Of a DNA stretch of 46,445 nucleotides, positions 1 to 8,047 are shown in pieces (the stretch's first letter is position 1; each line of letters starts with the position of its first letter). A program made the position numbers and the translations under genes. The notes under the pieces were generated by a model. That model was not told where the DNA came from, searched no databases, and worked only from the letters and a program-made list of their open reading frames with translations. The stretch is from an uncultured Alphaproteobacteria bacterium (lineage in GTDB: Bacteria > Pseudomonadota > Alphaproteobacteria > HIMB59): contig CACMUL010000001.1 of the NCBI GenBank assembly GCA_902616855.1, positions 196,137 to 242,581 of the forward strand, written 5' to 3'.

Positions 1-545
1 AAAATAAATATGAAGGGTTAGGTACTTTAGAGTTTTTATATCAAGACAATGAAATATTTTTTATTGAAATGAATACTAGATTACAAGTTGAACATCCTGT
101 TACAGAAGAGGCTTTTGATATCGATTTAGTGAAGTATCAAATTATGGTAGCTGCTGGTTACAAATTAGATCTAACCAATTTAATTAAAAAAAATCATACA
201 ATTGAATGTAGAATAAATGCAGAAGATGCTAAAAATTTTTCGCCTAGCCCTGGTATTGTTAAATTTATAAATATTCCTGGTGGTAGAGGAATTAGGGTAG
301 ATACTGCATTATACACAAATTATAGAGTTAACCCTCACTATGATAGTTTAGTTCTAAAAATAGTATCAAAGGGTAAAGATAGAAATGAATCAATTTCAAT
401 AATGAAAAGAGCCCTTGATGAAATCATTATAGATGGAATAAATACTAATATTGAATTACATAAATGGATTTTAAATCAAAAAGATTTTATTAATGGTATT
501 TATAATACTAATTGGTTAGAAAAAAATATCGGTAAATTCAATTAG
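1..545 (+). CDS. accC: Biotin carboxylase subunit of acetyl-CoA carboxylase, 3' part
   Basis: This is the C-terminal part of AccC, which carboxylates biotin on BCCP with ATP and bicarbonate in the first step of fatty-acid synthesis. The open frame runs in from the window edge (frame of base 3); the first Met at 69 is internal. Visible are the ATP-grasp signature FIEMNTRLQVEHPVTE, with the Glu and Asn of the metal site and the catalytic Arg, and the biotin carboxylase C-terminal domain (ECRINAED, then RVDTALY and HYDSLV). About 180 residues are present of a family length near 450, so the ATP-grasp N-terminal part is off-window. The stop overlaps the convergent DUF2155 gene by 4 nt. In many alphaproteobacteria aat follows accC; here it does not. 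Confidence 0.96.
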   Translation, partial: NKYEGLGTLEFLYQDNEIFFIEMNTRLQVEHPVTEEAFDIDLVKYQIMVAAGYKLDLTNLIKKNHTIECRINAEDAKNFSPSPGIVKFINIPGGRGIRVDTALYTNYRVNPHYDSLVLKIVSKGKDRNESISIMKRALDEIIIDGINTNIELHKWILNQKDFINGIYNTNWLEKNIGKFN

Positions 546-883
546 CAATTAATGAGTGAAATTTCATAAATTTTATTAGAATACAAATTTAATCTATCAG
601 TATATTTAAAAAACCAGCCTATAAATATGTTATTATTTTGGCTAATTTTTAATAGTGCAGCTGTATCTAGGTATTTTTCAAATTCTATACTTTTACAAGA
701 AACTAATTCAAAAGATAAATTTCTAAATTCAAATGTGTTTGAAAATTCAAGCTCATATTTAGATGATGAAGATTTATCTAAAATTAAAAGCTTTGTAATA
801 ATGTTTTCTGTAGCTTGCAATTCACAAAAGAAAATACTATTTAAAAATAAAATTATTAATAATTTCTTCCAAAGAGACCGCAT
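542..883 (-). CDS. DUF2155 family exported protein
   Basis: A 113-residue protein of the alphaproteobacterial DUF2155 family, whose function is unknown. Residues 1-24 look like a Sec signal peptide (MRSLWKK, hydrophobic core, then CELQA). The mature part has the family pattern: LLILDKSS near the start, a conserved Cys in ELVSCKS, then FIGWFF and a C-terminal IYEISLINC; the two Cys could form a periplasmic disulfide. I chose the ATG at 883 over the one at 907 because it places a basic N-terminus directly before the hydrophobic core. It overlaps the upstream MCE gene by 47 nt and is last in the run NDUFA12 - MCE - MCE - DUF2155, the usual alphaproteobacterial setting for this family. Its function is not inferable beyond envelope location. 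Confidence 0.85.
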   Translation of the reverse strand: MRSLWKKLLIILFLNSIFFCELQATENIITKLLILDKSSSSKYELEFSNTFEFRNLSFELVSCKSIEFEKYLDTAALLKISQNNNIFIGWFFKYTDRLNLYSNKIYEISLINC

Positions 884-1277
884 CAATATTATTATTTGTG
901 TAATCATTACTTTTTAATGACTCCTCACTAACTCCTAATTCTATTTCTATATAAGGGGAACCTATAAATCCGTTATTAGATATCTTAAATATAGAGTCAT
1001 TTGGTATTTTAATACTTTGATCAATAGATGATGTAATAATAGCCATAAAATTTTCTTGATCTAATGAAATACCAGATACCTCACCTATTTTTACGCCTTT
1101 AATTTTGACGTCATTGCCTATATTTATGTTACCAATATCAAAAAAACTAGAATTAACTTGAAAAGTATCAACTTTATTTAAAATATTTATTTTAGATGAA
1201 TAGTAAATAATACTAATTAATGAAATTATTAATATTAGCAATCCTAACACAAATTCTATATTTATTTTTTTATTCAT
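837..1277 (-). CDS. mlaD: MlaD-like MCE-domain protein (copy 2)
   Basis: A 146-residue MCE-family protein, the periplasmic lipid-binding part of Mla-type ABC systems that move phospholipids between the membranes. It has one N-terminal membrane anchor (about residues 8-27, VLGLLILIISLISIIYY) and one MCE domain (about 36-115) with the typical core NDVKIKGVKIGEVSGI and NGFIGSPYIEIELG. The length matches single-domain MlaD proteins (about 150-180). The ATG overlaps the preceding MCE gene by 8 nt, so the two are probably translationally coupled. Partner genes mlaE and mlaF are not in the window. Its neighbour is a second, diverged MCE gene; most alphaproteobacterial loci of this kind carry only one. 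Confidence 0.88.
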   Translation of the reverse strand: MNKKINIEFVLGLLILIISLISIIYYSSKINILNKVDTFQVNSSFFDIGNINIGNDVKIKGVKIGEVSGISLDQENFMAIITSSIDQSIKIPNDSIFKISNNGFIGSPYIEIELGVSEESLKSNDYTNNNIDAVSLEEIINNFIFK

Positions 1278-1731
1278 ATAAATCGTTTAAATATCTTAGA
1301 AACATATCGACTGAATAAGAGTCTTGAGTTTGATTGAATAAATACTGGTTTTTAGACTTATCGAAATATTCTCCAAATCCAGCTTCAATAGATAGAGCTT
1401 TCCTTCCGAAAATACCCTCGCTTTTAATTTTTAAAATAGAGTCTTCTGGGATATTGTATTTTTTATCAATTTGTCCATTTATAGTTACTCCCTCTGAGGT
1501 TATGGTTATTTTTTTTACTTCACCTACCTTTATGCCAGCAATTTGAACCTCGCTTTTATTGTTAATTCCCTCAACATAATTAAATTTAGCTATAAAAGGG
1601 ATTGAGTCTTTATTTTTAATATTATTAGATAGAAAAAAAATCAATAGCGCACAAAGGCAAAATAGAAAACCGATTTTTAGATTGTATTTTGAATTATATG
1701 AGTTTATTTCTTTAATTATTTCGGTTGCCAA
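1270..1731 (-). CDS. mlaD: MlaD-like MCE-domain protein (copy 1)
   Basis: A 153-residue MCE protein of the same architecture as its downstream neighbour: an N-terminal membrane anchor (about residues 19-36) and one MCE domain (about 44-120) with KSEVQIAGIKVGEVKKI and GIFGRKALSIEAG. The C-terminal tail (YSVDMFLRYLNDLYE) fits the helix that oligomerises in MlaD rings. The start is read as TTG at 1731: no ATG or GTG occurs before the membrane segment, and this start leaves a sensible 18-residue cytoplasmic tail. It overlaps the 3' end of the NDUFA12 gene by 16 nt. Whether the two MCE proteins form a mixed ring or serve separate transporters cannot be told from sequence. Confidence 0.85.
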   Translation of the reverse strand: MATEIIKEINSYNSKYNLKIGFLFCLCALLIFFLSNNIKNKDSIPFIAKFNYVEGINNKSEVQIAGIKVGEVKKITITSEGVTINGQIDKKYNIPEDSILKIKSEGIFGRKALSIEAGFGEYFDKSKNQYLFNQTQDSYSVDMFLRYLNDLYE

Positions 1732-2024
1732 CTTTTATAACCCTTATCCATAGTTTCTTTATGTTTTACTGAGTGCTTTTGTACTCTTCTTTTGACCAAG
1801 CTTTCTTGGATATTTTCTTCATGTTCAAAGCTAGTAATTTCATCAGAAGTATTATGTAACCAATTATGAAAGTGTGTTGGTAATGAATCAGGTCCAAAAC
1901 CAGGAGCATAAACTACCCATCTTTTAGTAAGATTATTTTTATCATGGTAGTATTTATTACCTAGCGAATCTTGGTGAACAAGATTACCATTAAAAAAAGA
2001 ATATAATTTAAAACCTAAAGACAT
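1716..2024 (-). CDS. NDUFA12-like NADH:ubiquinone oxidoreductase accessory subunit
   Basis: A 102-residue homologue of NDUFA12 (17.2-kDa, B17.2 family), a supernumerary subunit on the arm of alphaproteobacterial and mitochondrial complex I. Family features are the N-terminal LVHQDSLGNKYYHDK block, the RWVVYAPGFGPDSLPTHFHN stretch (residues about 35-54) and the following WLHNTSDE. The C-terminus is basic and low in complexity (VKRRVQKHSVKHKE). The gene is first in the minus-strand run into the two MCE genes and DUF2155, and is divergent from dacA across only 27 nt. Its presence supports both an aerobic respiratory chain with complex I and an alphaproteobacterial host. Confidence 0.9.
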   Translation of the reverse strand: MSLGFKLYSFFNGNLVHQDSLGNKYYHDKNNLTKRWVVYAPGFGPDSLPTHFHNWLHNTSDEITSFEHEENIQESLVKRRVQKHSVKHKETMDKGYKSWQPK

Positions 2025-2051
2025 GTCATATTATATCAAATTAATAAGTTT

Positions 2052-3116
2052 ATGAGAATAATACTTATTATAATAATTTTAATTGTCAATTTATCACATC
2101 CTTTATATGCTAAAATTGCCAGTGTGATTGGGAACCCGATATCTCAAGAAATATATTTTGAAGTTAATAAAGATACCAAGAATTACCCTGCATCTCTAAC
2201 TAAAATAATGACCCTTTACATTATATTTGATGAATTAAGGTCAAAAAATATTAATCTAAATGATCATGTTTATTTTTCTAAAAATGCAACATACCAACAA
2301 CCATCTAAGTTAGGCATAGGAGAAAAAGATTTTATTACTGTTAATGAAGTAATTGACTCATTAATAATCAAATCTGCAAATGACTCTGCAGTAGCTATAG
2401 CAGAAAAAATATCTGGCACTGAAAAAAAATTTGTTACTAAAATGAATGAATATGCAAAAAAAATGAATTTAGAAAATACAAATTTTGCAAATTCCCACGG
2501 GCTTCCTAATAAAGCCAACTTATCTACTGCTTATGATATTTTTAAACTTAGTTCAAGAATAATTAAAGATTTCCCTGAATACTTGCATCTATTTAAAAAA
2601 ACAAAAGTTAATATTAAAGGAACTAGTTATAAAACTCATAATACATTGTTAAAAAAGTATGATCACTATATAGGTTTGAAAACTGGTTATACAAGGAAAT
2701 CAGGATTTCAAATATCTCTTCTATCCAAAAGTGGCGATGAATATTTGTTAGGTATATATTTTGGAGGAAATTCTGCTAAAGAAAGAAATAATAAAATTAA
2801 TTTTCTTATGAATAAATATAGAAATAAAGATGAAGCCAAATATGAAGAAATAAAAAAATTAACTGTACAGAGTGAAATAAAGGGTTCTAGTAGTTATACA
2901 GTTCAGACATCCTCTTTCAAAAAGATCAGTAAATCTAAGATGCATATTAATTTTCTTAAAAATAAAATAAAAATACTTAGAAGTTTTGACCATCATATAA
3001 AAAAAAATGGTAAATTTTTTATAAGTTATATAAATGTTGATGACCATCAAACAGCGAAAAACTTATGCAATGAAATTAAAGTAAATAAACTAGACTGTTT
3101 GATTAAAACTAGTTAG
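2052..3116 (+). CDS. dacA: D-alanyl-D-alanine carboxypeptidase (PBP5/6 family) with SPOR tail
   Basis: A 354-residue periplasmic DD-carboxypeptidase that trims the terminal D-Ala from peptidoglycan stem peptides. Residues 1-20 form a signal peptide ending in LYA. All three S11-family motifs are present: S48-L-T-K51 (nucleophile and base), S108-A-N110 and K210-T-G212. The final segment (about 281-353, starting YTVQTSSFKK) resembles a SPOR domain, which binds glycan strands stripped of stem peptides at division sites; this replaces the usual PBP5 C-terminal domain and amphipathic anchor, and a SPOR tail is known on some alphaproteobacterial homologues. The 3' end overlaps the convergent mutase gene by 27 nt. 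The catalytic assignment is firm; the SPOR call is a weaker pattern match. Confidence 0.92.
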   Translation: MRIILIIIILIVNLSHPLYAKIASVIGNPISQEIYFEVNKDTKNYPASLTKIMTLYIIFDELRSKNINLNDHVYFSKNATYQQPSKLGIGEKDFITVNEVIDSLIIKSANDSAVAIAEKISGTEKKFVTKMNEYAKKMNLENTNFANSHGLPNKANLSTAYDIFKLSSRIIKDFPEYLHLFKKTKVNIKGTSYKTHNTLLKKYDHYIGLKTGYTRKSGFQISLLSKSGDEYLLGIYFGGNSAKERNNKINFLMNKYRNKDEAKYEEIKKLTVQSEIKGSSSYTVQTSSFKKISKSKMHINFLKNKIKILRSFDHHIKKNGKFFISYINVDDHQTAKNLCNEIKVNKLDCLIKTS

Positions 3117-4484
3117 TTCTTTTATATCTAATGAATATGGCTCAAGTATTGAAATTAATTTAATTAATTCTTCTTTAAACTTATCTTTAACAAAGTGTTC
3201 GAGTCTAAATACTATGCAATTCTGAGTATTTGAAGCTCTTAGAAGGAACCAAAAATTTTCAGTTTCCAACCTTACACCGTCAATTGTAATTAAATTGGCT
3301 GTACTATCGTAGTGTTTAGGAATATCATCTACTATTTTATTTAACAGACTAAATTTAATTTTTTCTTCACAATATAATTTTATCTCAGGTGTTGATGACG
3401 ATTTCATATAAACACTTGTTAATTCATTTAATGTCTTATTTGTATTATTGAGTTTCCTAATTAATTTCAAAGAGGCATATATGGCATCATCGTATCCATA
3501 ATATTTATAATTATAAAAAATATGTCCACTCATTTCACCTGCTATATCAGCATTTTTTGAAGATATCATCTCTTTGATTAAAGAATGTCCAGTTTTTGAC
3601 ATATGAATGTCGACGCCATTATTTTTAAGTGTATCAAAAAGTATTTTACTACATTTTACATCAGCTATAGCGACTAAGTCTTTTTTTTCTTTTAAAAGAT
3701 CGAGAGACAAAAGTAAAAAAATAATATCTGAGTAAATTAATTTTCCTTTGTTGTCCAATATTCCAATTCGATCACCATCACCATCAAAAGCAATACCTAA
3801 GTCAAATTGTTTTTCTTTAATATAGTTTGATATCTGAATAATATTTTCATTAATTGTTGGATCGGGGTGGTGATTGGGGAAATTACCATCTATACTTCTA
3901 TTCAAAATAACATTAGTTCCTTTAATAGAATTAATAATTTTATGGATTATTGGTGCAATAGCTCCGTTTCCTGGATCCCAGACTATTTTAAGCTTATTTA
4001 AATTATTAAATTGAGAAATAATTTCCTTTGTATATGGAGTAATAACGTCTTTAAAGGTTAATTGTCCCAATGTTGAGGATAAAGAAGCATCATCTAAATC
4101 GTTTAAAGATTTTATCTTTTCTCCAAAAAAGGGTTTATTATCTATAATTATTTTTAATCCATTATATTCTTTTGGATTATGAGATCCTGTAATCATAATT
4201 AAATTAGGAATATCGAGTTTTTTTGTAGCAAAATAACTCACTGGTGTTGGTATTAATGAGATATCTACTACATCAACACCATGTCTTCTGAAGGTATAAA
4301 TAAGTTTATTTTTAATTTCCAAGGAAGATAATCTCCCGTCATGACCTATTATAATTTTAGGAGAATTCAAATTAGAAATTATATTTGAGATTTTTTTTGC
4401 AATATTTTGTACATCTTCTAATTTTAGTGATTTTTGGTAAATGCCCCTAATATCGTATTCTCTGAGTATTTCAGCGTTAATCAT
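3090..4484 (-). CDS. manB: Phosphomannomutase/phosphoglucomutase
   Basis: A 464-residue alpha-D-phosphohexomutase of the AlgC/ManB type, interconverting hexose 6- and 1-phosphates for sugar-nucleotide and envelope polysaccharide synthesis. The four family loops can be read: phosphoserine loop TGSHNPKEYNG (Ser101), metal loop DGDGDR (Asp234, 236, 238), sugar loop GEMSGH (316-321) and a phosphate-binding loop RASNTQN near residue 415. The N-terminal LREYDIRGIY is typical of the bifunctional PMM/PGM group rather than GlmM or PgcA. Length is normal. It lies 9 nt downstream of mgtE on the same strand and overlaps dacA tail to tail. Substrate preference between mannose and glucose phosphates cannot be decided here. 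Confidence 0.93.
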   Translation of the reverse strand: MINAEILREYDIRGIYQKSLKLEDVQNIAKKISNIISNLNSPKIIIGHDGRLSSLEIKNKLIYTFRRHGVDVVDISLIPTPVSYFATKKLDIPNLIMITGSHNPKEYNGLKIIIDNKPFFGEKIKSLNDLDDASLSSTLGQLTFKDVITPYTKEIISQFNNLNKLKIVWDPGNGAIAPIIHKIINSIKGTNVILNRSIDGNFPNHHPDPTINENIIQISNYIKEKQFDLGIAFDGDGDRIGILDNKGKLIYSDIIFLLLSLDLLKEKKDLVAIADVKCSKILFDTLKNNGVDIHMSKTGHSLIKEMISSKNADIAGEMSGHIFYNYKYYGYDDAIYASLKLIRKLNNTNKTLNELTSVYMKSSSTPEIKLYCEEKIKFSLLNKIVDDIPKHYDSTANLITIDGVRLETENFWFLLRASNTQNCIVFRLEHFVKDKFKEELIKLISILEPYSLDIKELTSFNQTV

Positions 4485-4493
4485 CGAAATAAA

Positions 4494-5792
4494 TTATAAA
4501 TTTAATATGTAAGTTGCAATTGATAAAAATGATAAAAATCCAAATACATCTGTGAAAGTAGTAAGGACAATTCCAGAAGCCAAGGCTGGATCTATTTTCA
4601 TTTTATTGATTGTGATTGGGATTATTATTCCTATTAAACATGCAAAACCTAAGTTTATTAAAATGGCAAAAGATATCGCAAATGCTAATGTAAGGCTATC
4701 AAACCAATAATAAGCTATTAATCCCATTATTAAAGAAAGTGCGAAACCATTGATACTTCCTATTAAAAATTCTTTAACAACCAATTTAATATAGTTTGAA
4801 TTATTAATATCTTTTGTGGCAATAGCTCTTACGTAAATGGTCATAGCTTGTGTGCCTGCATTACCACCCATTGAAGCTACTATAGGCATCAGGACTGCAA
4901 TTGCTATCATTTGCTGTAATTGGTCTGAATATATATCTATAACAAGAGAAGCTAATATAGCTGTCAATAAGTTTAACCCTAACCATATAAATCTTGAAGT
5001 GGCAGATGTAAAAGCACCTTTATAAAAGTCATTTACAAACAAACCACCCAATTTTCTCATGTCATCTTCTGACTCTTCATGATCAATTTCAACAACATCA
5101 TCAACTGTCATGATACCTATCATTTTATTATCCAAATTTACAACAGGTGCTGAAACTAAGCCATACTGCCTGAAGGTGTAGGCAATATCTTCTATTTTCT
5201 CATCAGATTTAATAAGATGTATATCTTTATATATAATTTCTTTTAATTTTTTTGATCTTTTTGATCTTAAAACTCTTCCTGAAGGGACATATCCAATAGG
5301 TATATTATGTTCATCTACAATAAAAATATTATAAAAATCCTTGGGGCCTCTTCGGGTATTTCTTAGTTGATCGATCAGTTCACCAACAGTTAAGTTAGAC
5401 TTTATTGAAAGATAGTCTCTATTCATAAGTCTTCCAGCAGAATTTTCATCATACTGTAAACTTTCTTCAATTCTTTCTCTTTGCTGAGATCCAAGCTTGG
5501 AAAGTATCTTAACTAATTCTTTAGTTTCAAAATCACCCAGAATTTCAACCGCATCATCTAAATCCAGATATTTAATTAAATTAACCAATTGCTTATTGGG
5601 TATCATATGCAAAATATCATCACGTGTTTCTTCGCGTAAATAGGCAATAAAGTCAGGGTGAAAATTTTTAGTATGAGTTTTTAATATTGATGACTGTAAT
5701 TCAAATGTAAGACTTTCAATACTGTCTGCTTGATCAGCAGAATGAAGAGACTTTATAGACTCAATATACTCTTTTTTATTAAATTTTTGCAT
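4494..5792 (-). CDS. mgtE: Magnesium transporter MgtE
   Basis: A 432-residue MgtE-type Mg2+ channel of the inner membrane. Domain order: a cytoplasmic MgtE N domain of helical repeats (about 20-125), two CBS domains (about 130-250) that sense cytoplasmic Mg2+ and gate the pore, a plug helix, and a five-helix membrane domain (about 265-432). The membrane part contains the family signature PIVASMGGNAGTQAMT and a late conserved DPALASG loop, whose acidic residue lies in the ion path. Length agrees with the family (about 450). The gene sits 14 nt downstream of tRNA-Leu on the same strand and may share its transcript. No Mg2+-responsive leader is possible in that gap. Confidence 0.95.
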   Translation of the reverse strand: MQKFNKKEYIESIKSLHSADQADSIESLTFELQSSILKTHTKNFHPDFIAYLREETRDDILHMIPNKQLVNLIKYLDLDDAVEILGDFETKELVKILSKLGSQQRERIEESLQYDENSAGRLMNRDYLSIKSNLTVGELIDQLRNTRRGPKDFYNIFIVDEHNIPIGYVPSGRVLRSKRSKKLKEIIYKDIHLIKSDEKIEDIAYTFRQYGLVSAPVVNLDNKMIGIMTVDDVVEIDHEESEDDMRKLGGLFVNDFYKGAFTSATSRFIWLGLNLLTAILASLVIDIYSDQLQQMIAIAVLMPIVASMGGNAGTQAMTIYVRAIATKDINNSNYIKLVVKEFLIGSINGFALSLIMGLIAYYWFDSLTLAFAISFAILINLGFACLIGIIIPITINKMKIDPALASGIVLTTFTDVFGFLSFLSIATYILNL

Positions 5793-5806
5793 TTATATTA
5801 TATACA

Positions 5807-5894
5807 TGGTGCGGACGAGAAGACTCGAACTTCCACAGGATTTAATCCCACAGCGACCTCAACGCTGCGCGTCTACCAGTTCCGCCACGTCCGC
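5807..5894 (-). tRNA. tRNA-Leu(GAG)
   Basis: Reading the minus strand gives an 88-nt class II tRNA with encoded CCA. The acceptor pairs GCGGACG with CGTCCGC, the anticodon stem is CAGCG/CGCTG around the loop TTGAGGT (anticodon GAG, decoding CUY), a long variable arm is present, and the T loop is TTCGAGT. It sits between the divergent lipB (24 nt away) and mgtE (14 nt downstream), so its promoter probably lies within or just before the lipB start. Confidence 0.96.
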
Positions 5895-5918
5895 AATTAA
5901 TAGATTAATTAATAAAGA

Positions 5919-6545
5919 ATGATTGAAATAAAACAACTAAAAGGGGAAAAAAAATATCAAGAAGTTACTAAATTAATGAATAAACATATTCAAAAAATGT
6001 CTGAAAATGTAAAAGATGAGGAAATATGGTTCTTAGAACATCAAAATGTCTTTACTGCAGGTAGCTCTACTCCGAAAGAATTTAAAATAAATAAGATAAA
6101 TAAAATCCCAGTAATTAAAGTAAATAGAGGTGGTAAAATAACGTTTCATGGCCCTGGTCAATTAGTCATTTACCCCTTAATTAATCTAAAAAAAAGAAAA
6201 AAAAATATTATAGATTACATAAATTCATTAGAAGATATTTGTATAAAAGCATTCAAGAGAAGCGATATTAAACTTTACAGAAAAAAAGAAAAAAATAGAG
6301 GTTTGTGGATTAAAAAGAATAATGAATTAAAAAAAATAATATTTATTGGTTTAAGATACTCAAAGGGTATCATCTATCATGGCTTATCAATTAATTTTAA
6401 TCTTGATCTAGTTAATTTTCAGAAGATTGATCCTTGTGGTCTTAATTCCAATGATATAAGTAGTTTAAAAGAACTAAAAATAAATCATAATAAGGGAAAA
6501 ATATATCAAGATCTAAAAGAGGAATTTATGAAAGTATTTTATTAG
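5919..6545 (+). CDS. lipB: Octanoyl-[acyl-carrier-protein]:protein N-octanoyltransferase
   Basis: A 208-residue LipB, which moves octanoate from ACP to the lipoyl domains of 2-oxoacid dehydrogenases and GcvH, the first step of endogenous lipoate synthesis. Visible are the substrate loop NRGGKITFHGPGQLVIYPL (residues 69-87), the acid/base Lys of KKIIFIGLR (Lys139), HGLSINF (His154) and the catalytic Cys173 in DPCG. The length is normal for the family. It is the only plus-strand gene between dacA and rlmB. The last 20 nt overlap the convergent pseudouridine synthase gene. LipA is not in the window. Confidence 0.95.
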   Translation: MIEIKQLKGEKKYQEVTKLMNKHIQKMSENVKDEEIWFLEHQNVFTAGSSTPKEFKINKINKIPVIKVNRGGKITFHGPGQLVIYPLINLKKRKKNIIDYINSLEDICIKAFKRSDIKLYRKKEKNRGLWIKKNNELKKIIFIGLRYSKGIIYHGLSINFNLDLVNFQKIDPCGLNSNDISSLKELKINHNKGKIYQDLKEEFMKVFY

Positions 6546-7338
6546 GATTTATTTTGAATTTATAAAATTTCTCATCTAGTTTAAAAATTATTTTATAAGA
6601 ACAAAGAAGTAATTTATTATATTTAATACCGGAAAACTTTTTATCGCCTATAATAGGATTTTTATTGAGATAGAATTGAAGTCTAATTTGATGTTTTTTA
6701 CCTGTAAATAATTTAATCAAATAACAATTATTATAATTTACTAATTGAATTTTTCTATAAGCTAGTTTTAATTCTTTTCTATCAGAATTGTAGTTGATCA
6801 AAGTATCAGTATTTTTATTAAATTTATTATTAGTTACTGAAATATAGTATTTTTTAATTTGATTATTTAAAAATAACGAAGAGATTTTACTTGCAGTAGT
6901 TCTATTTTTTGCAAAAAGCATAAGCCCTGAAGTATCTTTATCTAACCTGTGAACAATATATAATTTATGTTCGATGACATTTTCATATATGTCTTTTAAT
7001 GAGATAAATACTTTAGACCCTCTTTGAACAGAATATCCATCAATTTTATTAATTGCTATAAAATCATCATTTTGAAATATGATTTTATCTTTAAAAAAAT
7101 TTTTTTTATCTTTTGTGAGTTTAATTAGATTTGAAAAGTCATTATTGACCTCAAATTTGTAATATATATATACAACATCACCTTTTATTAATGGAGAATT
7201 AGCTTTAGATTTTTTGTTATTTATTTTTATTTTGTATTTTCTAATTAATCTTTGTAATAAAGATAAAGGTAAAGACTCAAAATGTTGAAATAAAAACTTA
7301 TCTAATCTTTTATAACTTTGGTCTATCTTAATTTGCAA
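6526..7338 (-). CDS. rluC: RluC/RluD-family 23S rRNA pseudouridine synthase
   Basis: A 270-residue RluA-family synthase with an N-terminal S4 RNA-binding domain (RLDKFLFQH, about residues 10-60) and a catalytic domain with the signature HRLDKDTSGLML (residues 130-141; Asp133 is the catalytic aspartate). Later family motifs include GKKHQIRLQF. It probably modifies 23S rRNA uridines; whether the targets are the RluC sites or the RluD sites in helix 69 is not decidable here. The start is TTG at 7338, inside the 3' end of crcB (11-nt overlap); no in-frame ATG precedes the S4 domain. The crcB-rluC pair is common in alphaproteobacteria. Confidence 0.88.
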   Translation of the reverse strand: MQIKIDQSYKRLDKFLFQHFESLPLSLLQRLIRKYKIKINNKKSKANSPLIKGDVVYIYYKFEVNNDFSNLIKLTKDKKNFFKDKIIFQNDDFIAINKIDGYSVQRGSKVFISLKDIYENVIEHKLYIVHRLDKDTSGLMLFAKNRTTASKISSLFLNNQIKKYYISVTNNKFNKNTDTLINYNSDRKELKLAYRKIQLVNYNNCYLIKLFTGKKHQIRLQFYLNKNPIIGDKKFSGIKYNKLLLCSYKIIFKLDEKFYKFKINPNKILS

Positions 7339-7684
7339 ATCTAATACTAATGGAATGAAATAAATAAAAGAAAATAAAAGATATAAAAATATTGAGAGAA
7401 AAATATATTAATGCTTTGATAAAAGACTTATCCGAAACTAATGAAAATAGTTCCATATTGAAAGAAGATAGAGTAGTAAAACTTCCAAAAAAACCAATGT
7501 AAACAAAAATATATAGTGCACTATTAAATTTATTTAAAAAATAACCTGCCATAGCTGATCCAATAATATTCACTAATATAGTTGCAGCGGGTAGCCCTGA
7601 GAAAGTTAAATTTAAAAGTGTGAAGAAGTAACGAAGGCTAGATCCTAATATAGCACCTGTCACGAGCGCTAAATATGATGACAT
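7328..7684 (-). CDS. crcB: Fluoride ion channel CrcB/Fluc
   Basis: A 118-residue four-helix membrane protein that forms dimeric fluoride export channels. Family motifs are GAILGSSLRYF near the N-terminus, TILVNIIGSAMAGYF in helix 2 (with the conserved Asn) and GFFGSFTTLSSFNMEL in helix 3 (the Phe box and TTLSSF). One complete copy is present, so the channel should be a homodimer unless a second gene lies elsewhere. The start is 6 nt from the rplQ stop, leaving no room for a fluoride riboswitch; expression probably follows from the ribosomal operon. Confidence 0.95.
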   Translation of the reverse strand: MSSYLALVTGAILGSSLRYFFTLLNLTFSGLPAATILVNIIGSAMAGYFLNKFNSALYIFVYIGFFGSFTTLSSFNMELFSLVSDKSFIKALIYFSLNIFISFIFFYLFHSISIRFAN

Positions 7685-7690
7685 AGATTA

Positions 7691-8047
7691 TTATTTTACG
7701 AACTGAATGATACTTGTATGGGCAAAATCACCAAACCTATTGCCTTTTTTTATTATACGAGTATACCCGCCATTTCTACTTTTTTGATCTTTAGAAATTT
7801 CAGAAAACAATTTTTGACAAGCTTCTTTGTTATTAAATAATTTTGATAAAATAAATTTTCTGTTAGTTAAGTTATCATTTTTAGCTTTAGTAACTAATTT
7901 CTCAATAAAAGGTCTAAGTTCTTTAGCTTTTTCAGTAGTTGTTGTAATGGTCTCATGTTTAATAAGACTTATAGATAGGTTCTTTAATAAAGCTAACCTA
8001 TGAGAAGATGTTCTATTTAATTTGCGTTGTTTGAGTCCGTGTTTCAT
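7691..8047 (-). CDS. rplQ: 50S ribosomal protein L17
   Basis: bL17, a large-subunit protein near the exit of the peptide tunnel. It is 118 residues, starting [17 protein letters not shown] and containing the conserved TTTEKAKELRPFIEKLVT block, with no long C-terminal extension. It follows rpoA through a TAATG junction (stop and start share a base), the standard rpoA-rplQ end of the alpha operon. In this genome the same strand continues without a visible terminator into crcB and the pseudouridine synthase. Confidence 0.98.
   Translation of the reverse strand: MKHGLKQRKLNRTSSHRLALLKNLSISLIKHETITTTTEKAKELRPFIEKLVTKAKNDNLTNRKFILSKLFNNKEACQKLFSEISKDQKSRNGGYTRIIKKGNRFGDFAHTSIIQFVK

Noticed and set aside
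627..917. Plus-strand open frame of 96 codons over DUF2155 and MCE copy 2
   Set aside because: The opposite strand has recognisable families with consistent starts; this frame has no motif and would cover both.
7685..7690. Fluoride riboswitch upstream of crcB
   Set aside because: Only 6 nt separate rplQ and crcB, and the conserved riboswitch core is not seen in the end of rplQ.
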